64,000 nucleotides of DNA, taken from assembly GCF_009674765.1 (NCBI RefSeq), contig NZ_WKKF01000008.1, positions 62,001-126,000 of the forward strand. The letters are read 5' to 3'. The translations under genes were made by a program, and so were the position numbers. Of this stretch, positions 44,300-53,385 are shown in pieces (the stretch's first letter is position 1; each line of letters starts with the position of its first letter). The stretch comes from Metabacillus idriensis (GTDB lineage: Bacteria > Bacillota > Bacilli > Bacillales > Bacillaceae). A model generated the notes under the pieces. That model did no database searches and was not told the origin of the DNA. It saw nothing but the letters and a program-made list of their open reading frames with translations.

Positions 44300-45685
44300 C
44301 TAATATCCCCTAGGTAAAGAAATAGTGATGGAAGTCCCTTTTTGCGGTTCACTTTCAATTAAAATACTGCCTTGATGCAAGTGAATAATCTCTTTTACAA
44401 TGGAAAGGCCAAGCCCTGTCCCTTCTGTTTTTCGGGTTCTTGCTTTATCTGCACGATAGAACCTCTCAAACGCCTGTTTCTTCTCTTCCTCAGACATTCC
44501 AATCCCCTCGTCGCAGATCATGATGGTAACCTGATCCTCACGGCTATTTGTTTCGATGTGGATGCTGCCGCCTTGTTCACTATACTTAACGGCATTACTA
44601 ATAAGATTTTCCCAAACTGTTAGAAGCAAGGCCGCATTTCCTTTTATTTTTTCTGCTTTTAAAGAGTGTGAGAGGCTCATCTCTTTTTCTTCTAATTTCC
44701 ACCTGTACCGGTTAATCGTGTCCAGCCATTGTTTATTGATTGAAACCATTTCCTGGTCTTGAAGAGCAAGCGATTCATCCAAAACGGTTAATGCCAGCAG
44801 CTGTTTGGTTAATTCAGAAAGTCTGGACGTTTCTTGTTGAATGATGTTCTGATAAGCAATTTGTTCTTCTTTTGTCACATCAGGCTTCTTCAATAACGCA
44901 AGGTAGCTTTGAATCGTATGCAGCGGTGACTGAATATCGTGCGAAACATTATTGACGAACTCTTTCCTTTTAGTCATCAGCTGTTTAATTTGCAGGCGCA
45001 TCGCATCAAAACTTTCAGCTAATTGACCAATCTCATCTCTGCGCGAAATGTTAATCGGTTCATCAAACGATTCAGCAGCCATTTTTTTCGTCACATTGGT
45101 CAAGTGAGAAATAGGATGGATTAATTTCCTGGCAGCGATAATCATGCCAAAAATGCTTAAGAGCAGAAGGCCAATCGCAAGACCGCCAAATAATAACCGA
45201 AGCTCACCAAACAGCATTCCGATGTTCGGCCGAATAAATAGAGCATAGTTTGTTCCATCCGCTTCCACCTGCACACCGACTGAATTTTTCAGCTCATTTG
45301 CAAAAAATCCAGTCACAAACGTTTCTCTCGGGTAGTCTCGCATTCCATGATAAACTTCACCATGAATAACAGATGAAATGACTTCCTTTGGCAATGTTTT
45401 ATCCCGGTACTCTCCCCCGTAGAAAGAACCGCTTCCGCTTTGATCCTCTATATAAAGCTGATAGCCTGCTGAACCGAGCATTTTTAAAGCATCACTCATC
45501 TGATCAGAAGTCAAACCCTCTAAGTATGCGGACATCTCAGATGCAATCGCTGCATTTTTCTTGTCATTTTCTTTTTTCAAAAACTGGTGATAATACGTAT
45601 TCATCACAAAAAAGGATGTGAAACTGCTGATGATCATGGTAATGAGAGTAAACCAAACGAATTTCAAGTAAAGTGAATGGGTCAT
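44300..45685 (-). CDS. hssS: Heme-responsive sensor histidine kinase
   Basis: 461 residues: TM1 (about 8-30), an extracellular sensor domain (about 31-163), TM2 (about 164-186), HAMP, DHp with the phospho-acceptor His in NNVSHDIQSPL (about 250), and an HATPase domain (NAVKYS, DEGIGMS, GTGLGLSIVK). The sensor segment YHGMRDYPRETFVTGFFANE closely follows that of staphylococcal HssS. It detects heme stress and phosphorylates HssR. Its ATG overlaps the hssR stop by four bases. Confidence 0.92.
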   Translation of the reverse strand: MTHSLYLKFVWFTLITMIISSFTSFFVMNTYYHQFLKKENDKKNAAIASEMSAYLEGLTSDQMSDALKMLGSAGYQLYIEDQSGSGSFYGGEYRDKTLPKEVISSVIHGEVYHGMRDYPRETFVTGFFANELKNSVGVQVEADGTNYALFIRPNIGMLFGELRLLFGGLAIGLLLLSIFGMIIAARKLIHPISHLTNVTKKMAAESFDEPINISRRDEIGQLAESFDAMRLQIKQLMTKRKEFVNNVSHDIQSPLHTIQSYLALLKKPDVTKEEQIAYQNIIQQETSRLSELTKQLLALTVLDESLALQDQEMVSINKQWLDTINRYRWKLEEKEMSLSHSLKAEKIKGNAALLLTVWENLISNAVKYSEQGGSIHIETNSREDQVTIMICDEGIGMSEEEKKQAFERFYRADKARTRKTEGTGLGLSIVKEIIHLHQGSILIESEPQKGTSITISLPRGY

Positions 45686-46356
45686 GTCAGCTCCTCCAGC
45701 TTATACCCGACACCGCGGACTGTTGTAATTCGAATATCTGGTGCCTTGCCTGCAAGCCTGCTGCGGATTCTTTTAATATGAACATTGACGGTCTGGTCAT
45801 CTCCTGAGTAGTCGATCCCCCACACACTTTCAATTATTTGTTCGCGCGTAAACACATGATTTGTGTGTGATGCGAGAAGGCGAAGGACTTCAAATTCTTT
45901 AAGCGGAAGCATCAGCGTCCCGCTTTCCGTCTGAACTTCATAGCTTCTGCGGTCAATTTTAATGGAACCAATTCTCAGAATCTCATCCTGGGGTTTCTGA
46001 TATCTTCTTAAAATAGCTTGTATTCTATATAATAATTCTTTGAATTCAAATGGTTTTACGACATAATCATCTGAACCTGACTGAAATCCTTTTTCTTTAT
46101 CTTCAATGTGATGTCTTGCTGTTAATAAGATAACCGGCACCTCGCAGAACCTCTTCATTTCTTTTGTTACTTCGAATCCATTCAAACCAGGCATCATAAT
46201 GTCTATTACAGCTAAGTCGACCGCCGTTTCATTTATTAAGGAAAGAGCTTCTTTCCCTGAATAGGCAGGGATTGCATCATACCCTGCACGGTTTAACTCA
46301 ATCAGGATATATTTCACCATATCCTGATCATCGTCCACTACTAAAATTCGTTTCAT
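45682..46356 (-). CDS. hssR: Heme-stress response regulator, OmpR family
   Basis: 224 residues: receiver (about 1-115) with Asp52 in VIDIMMPG and conserved Lys in VVKPFEFKELL, and a winged-helix DNA-binding domain (about 125-222) with FTREQIIESVWGIDYSGDDQ and TTVRGVGYKLE. The sequence parallels staphylococcal HssR. It should bind the direct repeat upstream of hrtB. It follows hrtA by 68 bases, so sensor and transporter genes may be one transcript, unlike the divergent layout in Staphylococcus aureus. Confidence 0.92.
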   Translation of the reverse strand: MKRILVVDDDQDMVKYILIELNRAGYDAIPAYSGKEALSLINETAVDLAVIDIMMPGLNGFEVTKEMKRFCEVPVILLTARHHIEDKEKGFQSGSDDYVVKPFEFKELLYRIQAILRRYQKPQDEILRIGSIKIDRRSYEVQTESGTLMLPLKEFEVLRLLASHTNHVFTREQIIESVWGIDYSGDDQTVNVHIKRIRSRLAGKAPDIRITTVRGVGYKLEELT

Positions 46357-46424
46357 GTTCTCTTCCCCTCATAATTAAAACCTATTGCCTTTAATATCGG
46401 CAGCCTTTTTCAAAAGATACCTAT

Positions 46425-47102
46425 CTAATTAAAAACCATCCCGTCCCTCATTGTCACGACGCTGTCTGCATATACTAGCATTTCTTCGTCGTGAGTAACC
46501 ATCAGGGTTGTAATCTTCATTGTTTTTGTTAATTGTTTAATTAACTTCATGATATCGTTTGATCTTTTAGAATCAAGGCTTGCCGTAGGTTCATCTGCAA
46601 ATATGATTTTTGGTTTATGAATCAAAGCTCTCGCTACTGCTGCTCTCTGTTTTTCTCCTCCTGATAAAGATTGTGGATAGGCATCCTTACGATGATACAA
46701 ATCTGTCAGTTTGAGAAACCGTTCTGCTTCGTTTCTCTGTTCCTGTTTCTTAAGCTTTGTTTCAGAGAGGCTCAGCATAAGCATAAGCTGTTCTTGGACC
46801 GTAAGAAAGGGGACCAGATGGGAGGATTGAAAGATATAGCCAAACTGATTGGCTCTCAATTTCCTGATTTGGTCCTGACTCATTTCAGTTACATTTTCCC
46901 CTTTAAAAAAGATACTGCCCTGTGTCGCACGCTGCAGCCCGGCCGCAATTGTCAAAAGCGTACTCTTCCCTGAACCTGACGCTCCTACTAATGCCGTTAT
47001 TTCTCCTTCATTAAGTGATAAACTGATCCCTTTTAATACCTGTTCTTCTGCTTCTCCATTCATGAACGCTTTCTTCACATCATTCAGCTGGAATATTGTC
47101 AT
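46425..47102 (-). CDS. hrtA: Heme efflux ABC transporter ATPase
   Basis: 225-residue MacB/LolD-type ATPase: Walker A GASGSGKST, Q-loop FQSSHLVP, signature LSGGEKQRAA, Walker B IIFADEPTASLD. With HrtB it extrudes excess heme or products of its toxicity from the membrane. The ATG lies one base after the hrtB stop, and the ribosome binding site GGGGGAAGGG is inside the hrtB end. Assignment rests on the neighbouring HssRS pair and the HssR box. Confidence 0.92.
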   Translation of the reverse strand: MTIFQLNDVKKAFMNGEAEEQVLKGISLSLNEGEITALVGASGSGKSTLLTIAAGLQRATQGSIFFKGENVTEMSQDQIRKLRANQFGYIFQSSHLVPFLTVQEQLMLMLSLSETKLKKQEQRNEAERFLKLTDLYHRKDAYPQSLSGGEKQRAAVARALIHKPKIIFADEPTASLDSKRSNDIMKLIKQLTKTMKITTLMVTHDEEMLVYADSVVTMRDGMVFN

Positions 47103-47103
47103 T

Positions 47104-48141
47104 TTACCCTTCCCCCTGTTGTATGGCTTTTAATGGTTCGACTTTTTTTATTTGAATACCTGATAAAGTAGCCCCTATGAACCCTACTGCAGCGAAAACG
47201 AGTGATAGCTGAAGACTGGTTTCTGCCGGCAAATAAAATGGCAGGCCTTCAGGAGCAACGCTTTCTAAAACTTGACTTAAAAGAACGGATATACTTAGAG
47301 AAATGAGTGTGATGATGATCATTTGACTCCACATCATGACAAATAATGATCTCGTTTTCATCCCAATGGCTTTTAAGATTCCGTACAATCCAATTTTTTG
47401 AACATTCATCATGTAGAAAAAAATAGTGAACAGCATGCCGCTTATCACAATTAAGAACCATGAAATCATATTTAAGGACAGCTGTTCCGCGCTGTAGCTT
47501 GGTATTGTGCTGAGAAATTCATCATTTGTAAATGACTGAAGTCCGGAAAAGGATTGTATCTCATCATTCATTGGAAGAAAGATGAATTGCATCTCATTTT
47601 GCCTGAAGATTTCTTGATAATCTTCTTGATTAATAAAAGCTGCAGGTGCATGGCTGAATTTTTTATGATCTGCAAACCCCTTTACAATGAGTTCTCCTTC
47701 ATATTGATTGTTTTTTACCTTATCTCCTATCTTCACTCCTTCTTCTTTTAAGGAACGATCTACAATAACTTCTCCTTTTTGGACCTCGTCAAAAAATGGC
47801 GATTGAGCTGCTGCTGTCACAAAGGCCACGCTATGCTGCTTATCTTGATTATCGTTTATAAAACCAATTTGGATGGCAAGAGCAGCTGCATTTTTATTTT
47901 CCGCAAGGATCTTTTCCTCGATCTCTTTATCAATCTTAGAAGCGAGATAATTTTCTTCCGCATCTGCATTCATGTAAAAATGACCATCAGGCAAATCTTT
48001 TATCAGTGAGGCATTATCTTGGGACAATCCATTTGAAAGCCCAGATATCATAAACGTCAGAAAACTCACTAAAAAAATAATGGATCCTAAGATGAGAAAA
48101 CGAGCCTTGTTCTTTTTGATTTCCTTCCATGCCAGATTCAT
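47104..48141 (-). CDS. hrtB: Heme efflux ABC transporter permease, FtsX type
   Basis: 345 residues: an N-terminal membrane segment (about 14-36), a large extracellular domain (about 40-225) and three C-terminal membrane helices, the MacB/FtsX layout of HrtB. The N-terminus MNLAWKEIKKNKARFLILGS fits HrtB. I chose the ATG at 48141 with GGAGGAAGG upstream; the frame to 48270 would run through the promoter. First gene of the hrtB-hrtA-hssR-hssS unit. Confidence 0.92.
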   Translation of the reverse strand: MNLAWKEIKKNKARFLILGSIIFLVSFLTFMISGLSNGLSQDNASLIKDLPDGHFYMNADAEENYLASKIDKEIEEKILAENKNAAALAIQIGFINDNQDKQHSVAFVTAAAQSPFFDEVQKGEVIVDRSLKEEGVKIGDKVKNNQYEGELIVKGFADHKKFSHAPAAFINQEDYQEIFRQNEMQFIFLPMNDEIQSFSGLQSFTNDEFLSTIPSYSAEQLSLNMISWFLIVISGMLFTIFFYMMNVQKIGLYGILKAIGMKTRSLFVMMWSQMIIITLISLSISVLLSQVLESVAPEGLPFYLPAETSLQLSLVFAAVGFIGATLSGIQIKKVEPLKAIQQGEG

Positions 48142-48172
48142 TTTCCTTCCTCCAATTCTTCTTGTTAAGAAA

Positions 48173-48205
48173 AGTATAGGAGACCAAGGTGAACAAAAGA
48201 TGAAC
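48173..48205 (-). promoter_or_regulatory. hrtB promoter with HssR direct repeat
   Basis: On the minus strand GTTCATCTT-TT-GTTCACCTT (48186-48205) is a direct repeat with 2-base spacer, the published form of the staphylococcal HssR site (GTTCATATT-N2-GTTCATATT). A TATACT -10 lies at 48173-48178, so the box covers the -35 region. Confidence 0.85.
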
Positions 48206-48350
48206 GGGAGATTACAAAAAAAGATTTTTTTCGATCGGGTTCCGTTTTGAGAGGGAACATCAGAAATCACACGGTATTTAACAGCCGGAATAGCATTAGA
48301 ATTAGTACACTAATTCAAAACCGATTTTAGCGGTGTTTTTCAAATAATAA

Positions 48351-48737
48351 AGAGACTGGGACGTAACGATAATCTCCTGAATGAAAGCCGAACATTGAAT
48401 AGTGCGAAAACCATTAAAAGAATGGGCTATTTCCGCATAAATTGTTGTTTTTCATGATAAATAATGTCCGTTCCTTGCAGCGAGAGGAACTTGCTTTCCG
48501 CGGGGAGCAGGGGAGCCTCCTCGGCGTTGCCTGTGGGGTCTCCCATTTTGCTCTATTTCCCGCAGGAGTCAAGTTCCTTCCGCTACAATCCACTTAAGGT
48601 TTCTAACATTTAGTACTGCAGCAACAATATTTATGAAAAGAGCCAAAGAAAAAAATCCGTACTAATACGAAATTCAAGTTGGAATTTCACATAATAGTTC
48701 GGATTTTTCTTTGGCTGAAAACCTTTTGTCCCAGCCT
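48351..48737 (+). repeat. Structured non-coding element, copy 1
   Basis: About 387 bp, bordered by GAGACTGGGAC and GTCCCAGCC. Holds a GC-rich hairpin (AGCG-GAGGAACTTG near 48480 pairing with CAAGTTCCTTCCGCT near 48575, with inner GC stems) and a second hairpin built from CCAAAGAAAAATCCG-type arms (about 48643-48714). No open frame. A second copy in reverse orientation is at 63169-63554. Confidence 0.9.
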
Positions 48738-48758
48738 TCAATAAGTTTTTCAGTTATA

Positions 48759-48780
48759 GCTGCCGATTGTTAAAAGAATA
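48759..48780 (-). repeat. Dispersed cassette-type repeat, copy I
   Basis: GCTGCCGATTGTTAAAAGAA, the right half of the consensus, in a gene-free spacer. Confidence 0.5.
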
Positions 48781-48929
48781 CTTTAATAATTATTAATGAA
48801 CATTATTATTTTTTGCAATGACTAATTAGACTAACTTTTAAGAAAGTTAATTGTTTTATATTTCAAAACTTCTTTTAGGAATATTTGCTAAAATGGAAAT
48901 ATATTAGCAATATTTGAAGGGTGATATAG

Positions 48930-49334
48930 TTGGTACGATATTCTTATATTTTCAGAAAATGGATAGCTGTTTTCATTACATCATTTTTCTTTACTGGTTA
49001 TATTTTAACCGGGGGATATGTATTTTTCGAATTAAATATGGACAATTTTTTCTGGTTTATTATTATATTTTTTATCAGTACAATAGTAAGCTTAGCCTAT
49101 GGATTTCCGATATCGATAACAGCAGAATTACTGACAAAGAAGATAACATCGTATCACTTGCGTGTATTTGTTTCTGGTCTCATTCATTTATCAGGTGGAT
49201 TGTTGTTTTATGTTATCAGTACGGAATTCTATATCTATGCAATCTATTGTTCAATCATATTTTTTCTGACGGACGAGGGACTTAGATTACTGGATAAAAA
49301 GGTTTTTTATCCTTGTTTAAAAGATTGGAACTAA
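48930..49334 (+). CDS. Membrane protein of unknown function
   Basis: 134 residues with four membrane segments (about 10-33, 40-63, 77-97 and 101-117). TTG start at 48930 with AAGGGTGA upstream. The alternative frame at 48914 lacks a good site and overlaps it entirely. The C-terminus LDKKVFYPCLKDWN is cytoplasmic by the positive-inside rule. Strongly AT-rich and not recognised. A good terminator follows. Confidence 0.6.
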   Translation: MVRYSYIFRKWIAVFITSFFFTGYILTGGYVFFELNMDNFFWFIIIFFISTIVSLAYGFPISITAELLTKKITSYHLRVFVSGLIHLSGGLLFYVISTEFYIYAIYCSIIFFLTDEGLRLLDKKVFYPCLKDWN

Positions 49335-49362
49335 AATATTTCCTATTAACTTTTAAAGAATG

Positions 49363-49397
49363 GGATCCTCAGTTACTGTAAGGATCCTTTTCTTATT
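49363..49397 (+). terminator. Terminator of the membrane-protein gene
   Basis: GGATCCT / AGGATCC stem followed by TTTTCTTATT on the plus strand. Confidence 0.82.
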
Positions 49398-49405
49398 CCA
49401 TTTAA

Positions 49406-49424
49406 GCCCCCGATTGTTGAATAT
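49406..49424 (-). repeat. Dispersed cassette-type repeat, copy J
   Basis: AGCCCCCGATTGTTGAATA, the right half of the core and its flank. It forms a tandem with copy K 45 bases away. Confidence 0.7.
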
Positions 49425-49450
49425 TATTTATCTTGTCTTAGGGAAGAAAA

Positions 49451-49470
49451 GCGCCTGATTGTTGAATAAG
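49451..49470 (-). repeat. Dispersed cassette-type repeat, copy K
   Basis: GCGCCTGATTGTTGAATAAG, 28 bases 3' of the gene at 49499-49846. Confidence 0.7.
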
Positions 49471-49498
49471 CTTAAGCTTATACCTGACACGTAAAAAA

Positions 49499-49846
49499 TC
49501 AATATCCCTGAATCTCGACCGGAAGATTGTCTTCAACAGTAATCGTAATGGCAACGTCAATAGGACCACGAAAACTGGAATGTATAAAAAACTCAACTCC
49601 CCCAGGGTCATTTGTAAACTCATTTTTGTGAGGTCCAATATTTGTGATCCAGACAGCAGCTTCCTCGAGGATGTAATGAAAGTTCTGTCTTGGTTCGGTT
49701 TGTATATTCTGTGTTGTACCAAACTTAACTTCACCTACGGTAACATGTACAACTGATTTAGCTGTTATTACACCGGGCCAATTGAAATTCTGACGCCATT
49801 TGCCTTGTGTAATACCACGTCGTACAAAACGTATAGATCTAGCCAT
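49499..49846 (-). CDS. Unidentified 115-residue beta-rich protein
   Basis: Starts at the ATG at 49846 (MARSIRFVRRGITQGKW) with AAGGAG six bases upstream; the longer frame has no such site. The sequence alternates hydrophobic and polar residues (VVHVTVGEVKFGTTQNIQTE; VEFFIHSSFRGPIDVAITIT) and suggests a beta-sandwich, with no signal peptide. No family recognised. Flanked 3' by two tandem repeat copies, the arrangement seen for the orphan genes at the left edge. Confidence 0.6.
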   Translation of the reverse strand: MARSIRFVRRGITQGKWRQNFNWPGVITAKSVVHVTVGEVKFGTTQNIQTEPRQNFHYILEEAAVWITNIGPHKNEFTNDPGGVEFFIHSSFRGPIDVAITITVEDNLPVEIQGY

Positions 49847-50304
49847 ATAATACTCCTTCCAAAAAATTATTAAATATTCATCATTAAGCATTATAGTTAG
49901 ATTTATATTTAAACCATTAGATTTTTATACTACCAAAAGGACCTTATGTAGAAGAACTTCAGTATCCACTTATTCCGTTAACTGCCCTTTAATGGAATAT
50001 CCAAAATTTATAATAACATCATAAAAATCCCATAAATTTGTGGTGTGTCAACAGTCATTCAGCCATCAAATCGGGAGCCATGTAGCACTATCATTCGTAT
50101 TCTAATTTTATGAGTGACAACAGCTGTTGTCCTATTGCTATATAGGCAGCTATTGCTGCTAATAAACGGATGTTAACTTTGTAATAACAACAAAAAAAGC
50201 AGGTAAAATTCATATGCGAATTAGCCTGCTTGTTTTTGTGCTATTTACAGTTTTTCCTCCACAATCAAAACGCCTTACTTTTTTCAGCTCTAGCTTTTAC
50301 CGTT
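49847..50304. other. Intergenic stretch without gene
   Basis: AT-rich. Holds a diverged left half of the dispersed repeat (ATTCCGTTAACTGCCC near 49973), a perfect palindrome ACAACAGCTGTTGT near 50119, and the terminator at 50192-50236. Confidence 0.5.
50192..50236 (-). terminator. Terminator of the DUF3243 gene
   Basis: AGCAGG / CCTGCT outer stem with an inner AATTC / GAATT stem, followed on the minus strand by TTTTTTG. Confidence 0.8.
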
Positions 50305-50646
50305 TTACTCTTTTCCTACAAGTCTGACAAGCAGATGTGCCAATTGATGGCGCTGCTCCTTCTCGCCTGCTTTCCAAAGCTCCTGAAGCAATTTTTCCTC
50401 GCGGTTTCTAGGTTCCTCATTTTCAGCTAGGTAAGCTGCAACTTTTTCTGCTGTTTTGGCTAATTGTTCTTCACTTAATCCAAGTTTTTCACCAAGAGCA
50501 ACCCGCTTCCCAAGGTATTGTTTGAAACTTTCAAAACTGCTCAGAATATCTTCCATTTTTTCATCCGGAATGGTTGCAATGCGGCTTTCTACCTTTTCTG
50601 TTTCGAGACTTTCATTCTTATTAATAATATGATTTTGTTCTGACAT
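50305..50646 (-). CDS. DUF3243 family protein
   Basis: 113 residues. The C-terminal part (about 40-110) matches DUF3243 (B. subtilis YmfJ type): FKQYLGKRVALGEKLGLSEE, then EEPRNREEKLLQELWKAG and HQLAHLLVRLV. The first 35 residues are an acidic, probably disordered extension not found in the shortest family members. ATG at 50646 with GGGAATGG upstream. Soluble, helical, function unknown. Confidence 0.85.
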   Translation of the reverse strand: MSEQNHIINKNESLETEKVESRIATIPDEKMEDILSSFESFKQYLGKRVALGEKLGLSEEQLAKTAEKVAAYLAENEEPRNREEKLLQELWKAGEKEQRHQLAHLLVRLVGKE

Positions 50647-50832
50647 TTAAATCCATTCCCTTCTATTATAAAGTCGTTCTATTAGTTTTAATACCCGCTT
50701 TTATCTTATCGAAACTCGTCAGCTCTTTTCTCCTTATCTAAGTTAAAAAAACAGGAATCCAACACCAAATTTTCGTATAAAACCCATTTTTTAACTAAAT
50801 ACTAACTTTTATTACTGACAATGGGGGAGAAC

Positions 50833-51897
50833 ATGCGAATTCAGCCGGGAATTGCTCCTATTCATATTTATTTCTTGATGATCATGTCTTCCGGATTAGT
50901 CAATCACGTTCTTATCATACCGCTTATTCTTTCGGCTGCCGGCCGGGACTCATGGCTTAGTGTTGTTGTTTCAATTGTGCCTTATATCATTTGGATCTTA
51001 ATAATTGGAGCCGTTATCAAAAAGATCGGAAATCAAAATTTTTTAGAGTATTTGAAAACTCGTCTTGGACGTGTACCCGTATTTTTATTAACTATGATCT
51101 TGATTCTCTATTTTTATTTAAATGCAGCTGTAACCTTCAGAGATACCCTTACATGGACAAAAACCAATTATTTAATGAATACCCCGCTGCTTGTTCTATG
51201 TATTTTGTTAGGCTTGCTGTGTTTTTTCGGGACATACAAAGGAATTCAGGAATTAAGCATTGTGACTATGATTGCCCTGCCAATGGTAGTTGCCTTCGGC
51301 TGTTTCATCGCAATTGGAAATATCCAGCATAAGGATTACTCTATGCTGCTGCCCATTGCCGAACATGGGACACGACCAATAATAAAAGGCACAACCTACG
51401 TTTTTTCTGGTCTTACAGAATTAAGCACGCTTTTATTTCTCGTCCATTATACAAATAAACCTTTGAAATGGAAGCATATTTTCCTTGTGGCTTTTATCTT
51501 AATGGGTCTCATGATTGGTCCGTTGATGGCAGCTATCGCTGAATTTGGCCCTTATGAGGCAAGCAATCTCCGGTATCCTGCCTTTGAGCAGTGGAAGCTT
51601 CTTACCCTCAGCAGAGAAATTACAAGAATGGATTTTCTTTCGATTTTCCAATGGATTTCAGGAGCGTTTATCCGAATCAGTTTATTGATGTATCTAGTAA
51701 CTCATCTCATTAAAAACACGAAATATAGAATCTGGATTGTAAGTCTTTTATACATAATAGCAATCGGCTATACACTTGCTCCTATATCTAATCTTGTTAT
51801 TTTCAGGTATCTCTATTATTACTTTTTCCCCTTCCAATTGTACGTTATCATTCCGCTGATCAGCTTCATCTGTCTTTACGTCCTATTTAAGAAATGA
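50833..51897 (+). CDS. Spore germinant receptor B subunit (GerAB-type permease)
   Basis: 354 residues with ten membrane segments, APC-superfamily spore germination permease that binds the germinant. Starts MRIQPGIAPIHIYFLMIMSS. I chose the ATG at 50833 with GGGGGAG upstream; the ATG at 50821 overlaps that site. First gene of a B-A-C operon in the inner spore membrane. The germinant is not predictable. Confidence 0.92.
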   Translation: MRIQPGIAPIHIYFLMIMSSGLVNHVLIIPLILSAAGRDSWLSVVVSIVPYIIWILIIGAVIKKIGNQNFLEYLKTRLGRVPVFLLTMILILYFYLNAAVTFRDTLTWTKTNYLMNTPLLVLCILLGLLCFFGTYKGIQELSIVTMIALPMVVAFGCFIAIGNIQHKDYSMLLPIAEHGTRPIIKGTTYVFSGLTELSTLLFLVHYTNKPLKWKHIFLVAFILMGLMIGPLMAAIAEFGPYEASNLRYPAFEQWKLLTLSREITRMDFLSIFQWISGAFIRISLLMYLVTHLIKNTKYRIWIVSLLYIIAIGYTLAPISNLVIFRYLYYYFFPFQLYVIIPLISFICLYVLFKK

Positions 51898-51906
51898 GGA
51901 AATGGT

Positions 51907-53385
51907 ATGACCATAAATGAGACTGAGGCAAAATCGATCGACCTTAATGAATTTTTATCATCTTTTCAAAACAATATGGATGTGGTTATTAAGCAGCGCT
52001 TATTTTCTGACATATCCTCTCATAGTTATACGATTTTGTTTTGCAAAGGGTTAACTGATGTTCAGATTATGGAGGAAACATTTCTTCCTTTCCTGACATC
52101 CATTATTCAGAAAGGTGAAGCTTTGGATTGTAAAAGTTTTAGAAACCGTTTTGTTGTAAGTAAGCTTGCGCTGACTAATCAAAACATGCAAATGATTGAA
52201 CGCAGCCTTTTTTCTGGCAACGTTCTCCTAATAAATGAAAATGAAAACTATGTTTATTCAATTGAACTATCAAACACACCTAAAAGAACCCCTGAAGAAT
52301 CGAACACAGAAATTTCGATCAGAGGAGCGAGAGATGGATTTATTGAGGATTTAGAAACGAATTTCGCCCTTATTAGAAAACGATTTAAATCTTCTTCCCT
52401 GCATAGTAAGTCATACACAATAGGAAGAAGAAGCCAAACTTCTGTTTCTTTACTGTATGTTTACGATATTATCGATCAGGATTTAGTAAAAAGGGTTGAT
52501 CAACGTCTCTCAAAGTTAGATATTGACGTTTTAGTGAGCAGCAGTGATTTAGAAGAATCCTTATCAGATAGTTATTTTTCGATTTTTCCTTTGCTTGATA
52601 ATACAGGACGTCCTGATTATGCGATTCAATCCTTAGTTCAGGGTCATTTCATCATCATTGTAGATGGATCCCCGACAGTCCTTATAGGACCAGCGTCACT
52701 CAAGATCACTTTAAAATCTCCAGAGGATGCAAATGCAAGTTTTTATATGGTTACTTTTGAGCGTCTTCTGCGTTTCACGGGGTTATTCACAACGATTTCA
52801 CTTCCTGGTCTATGGGTTGCCCTGACGACCTTTCACCAGGATCAGCTTCCTTACCCGCTGCTTGCAACTCTTACTCTCTCTCGAACCGGACTGCCTTTAT
52901 CCTTGCCGCTTGAGATGATGATTATGGTTGTATTATTCGAATTGTTCAAAGAAGCTGGTGCAAGGCTGCCGAGGGCCGTCGGTCAGACTGTTGCTGTACT
53001 GGGAGGATTAATCGTCGGAGATGCGGCCATTCGGGCAGGACTGACATCACCTACTACACTAGTCGTAGTCGCAATTACTATGATTGCAAGCTATACATTC
53101 GTTAATCAGTCCTTAAGCGGGAATTTACTATTTTTACGTGTTTATACTCTCTTGATGTGCGGGATGTTTGGATTGTTCGGCTTTTTTATATCTATGCTTA
53201 GTATCTTTTTACTTTTGGGGTCATTGCGTTCATTTGATTATCCTTATTTGTCATCCTTTGCTGCACCAAATATTCCAGATCTTCTAAAATCATTTCTCAA
53301 ACTGCCTTTTCCGCTCATGAAACAAAGAGATAAATCAATGTTTACGCAGGACTCTTCCCGTCAAGGAGGCAACAATGATCACTAG
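51907..53385 (+). CDS. Spore germinant receptor A subunit (GerAA type)
   Basis: 492 residues: a cytoplasmic N-terminal domain (about 1-255) and five or so membrane segments in the C-terminal half (LPGLWVALTTFHQDQLPYPL, ARLPRAVGQTVAVLGGLIVG, then SPTTLVVVAITMIASYTF). GerA-type subunits oligomerise into the ion channel that opens on germinant binding. ATG at 51907 with GAGGAAATGG upstream, nine bases after gerB. It overlaps gerC by 11 bases. Confidence 0.94.
   Translation: MTINETEAKSIDLNEFLSSFQNNMDVVIKQRLFSDISSHSYTILFCKGLTDVQIMEETFLPFLTSIIQKGEALDCKSFRNRFVVSKLALTNQNMQMIERSLFSGNVLLINENENYVYSIELSNTPKRTPEESNTEISIRGARDGFIEDLETNFALIRKRFKSSSLHSKSYTIGRRSQTSVSLLYVYDIIDQDLVKRVDQRLSKLDIDVLVSSSDLEESLSDSYFSIFPLLDNTGRPDYAIQSLVQGHFIIIVDGSPTVLIGPASLKITLKSPEDANASFYMVTFERLLRFTGLFTTISLPGLWVALTTFHQDQLPYPLLATLTLSRTGLPLSLPLEMMIMVVLFELFKEAGARLPRAVGQTVAVLGGLIVGDAAIRAGLTSPTTLVVVAITMIASYTFVNQSLSGNLLFLRVYTLLMCGMFGLFGFFISMLSIFLLLGSLRSFDYPYLSSFAAPNIPDLLKSFLKLPFPLMKQRDKSMFTQDSSRQGGNNDH

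Noticed and set aside
48914-49285. Alternative 123-residue frame overlapping the membrane gene at 48930
   Set aside because: The frame at 48930 has a better ribosome binding site and regular membrane segments.
50754-50780. Possible sigma-G promoter before the ger operon (GGAAT and CGTATAA)
   Set aside because: The spacing between the hexamers is too short and the -10 deviates from the CATACTA-type consensus.
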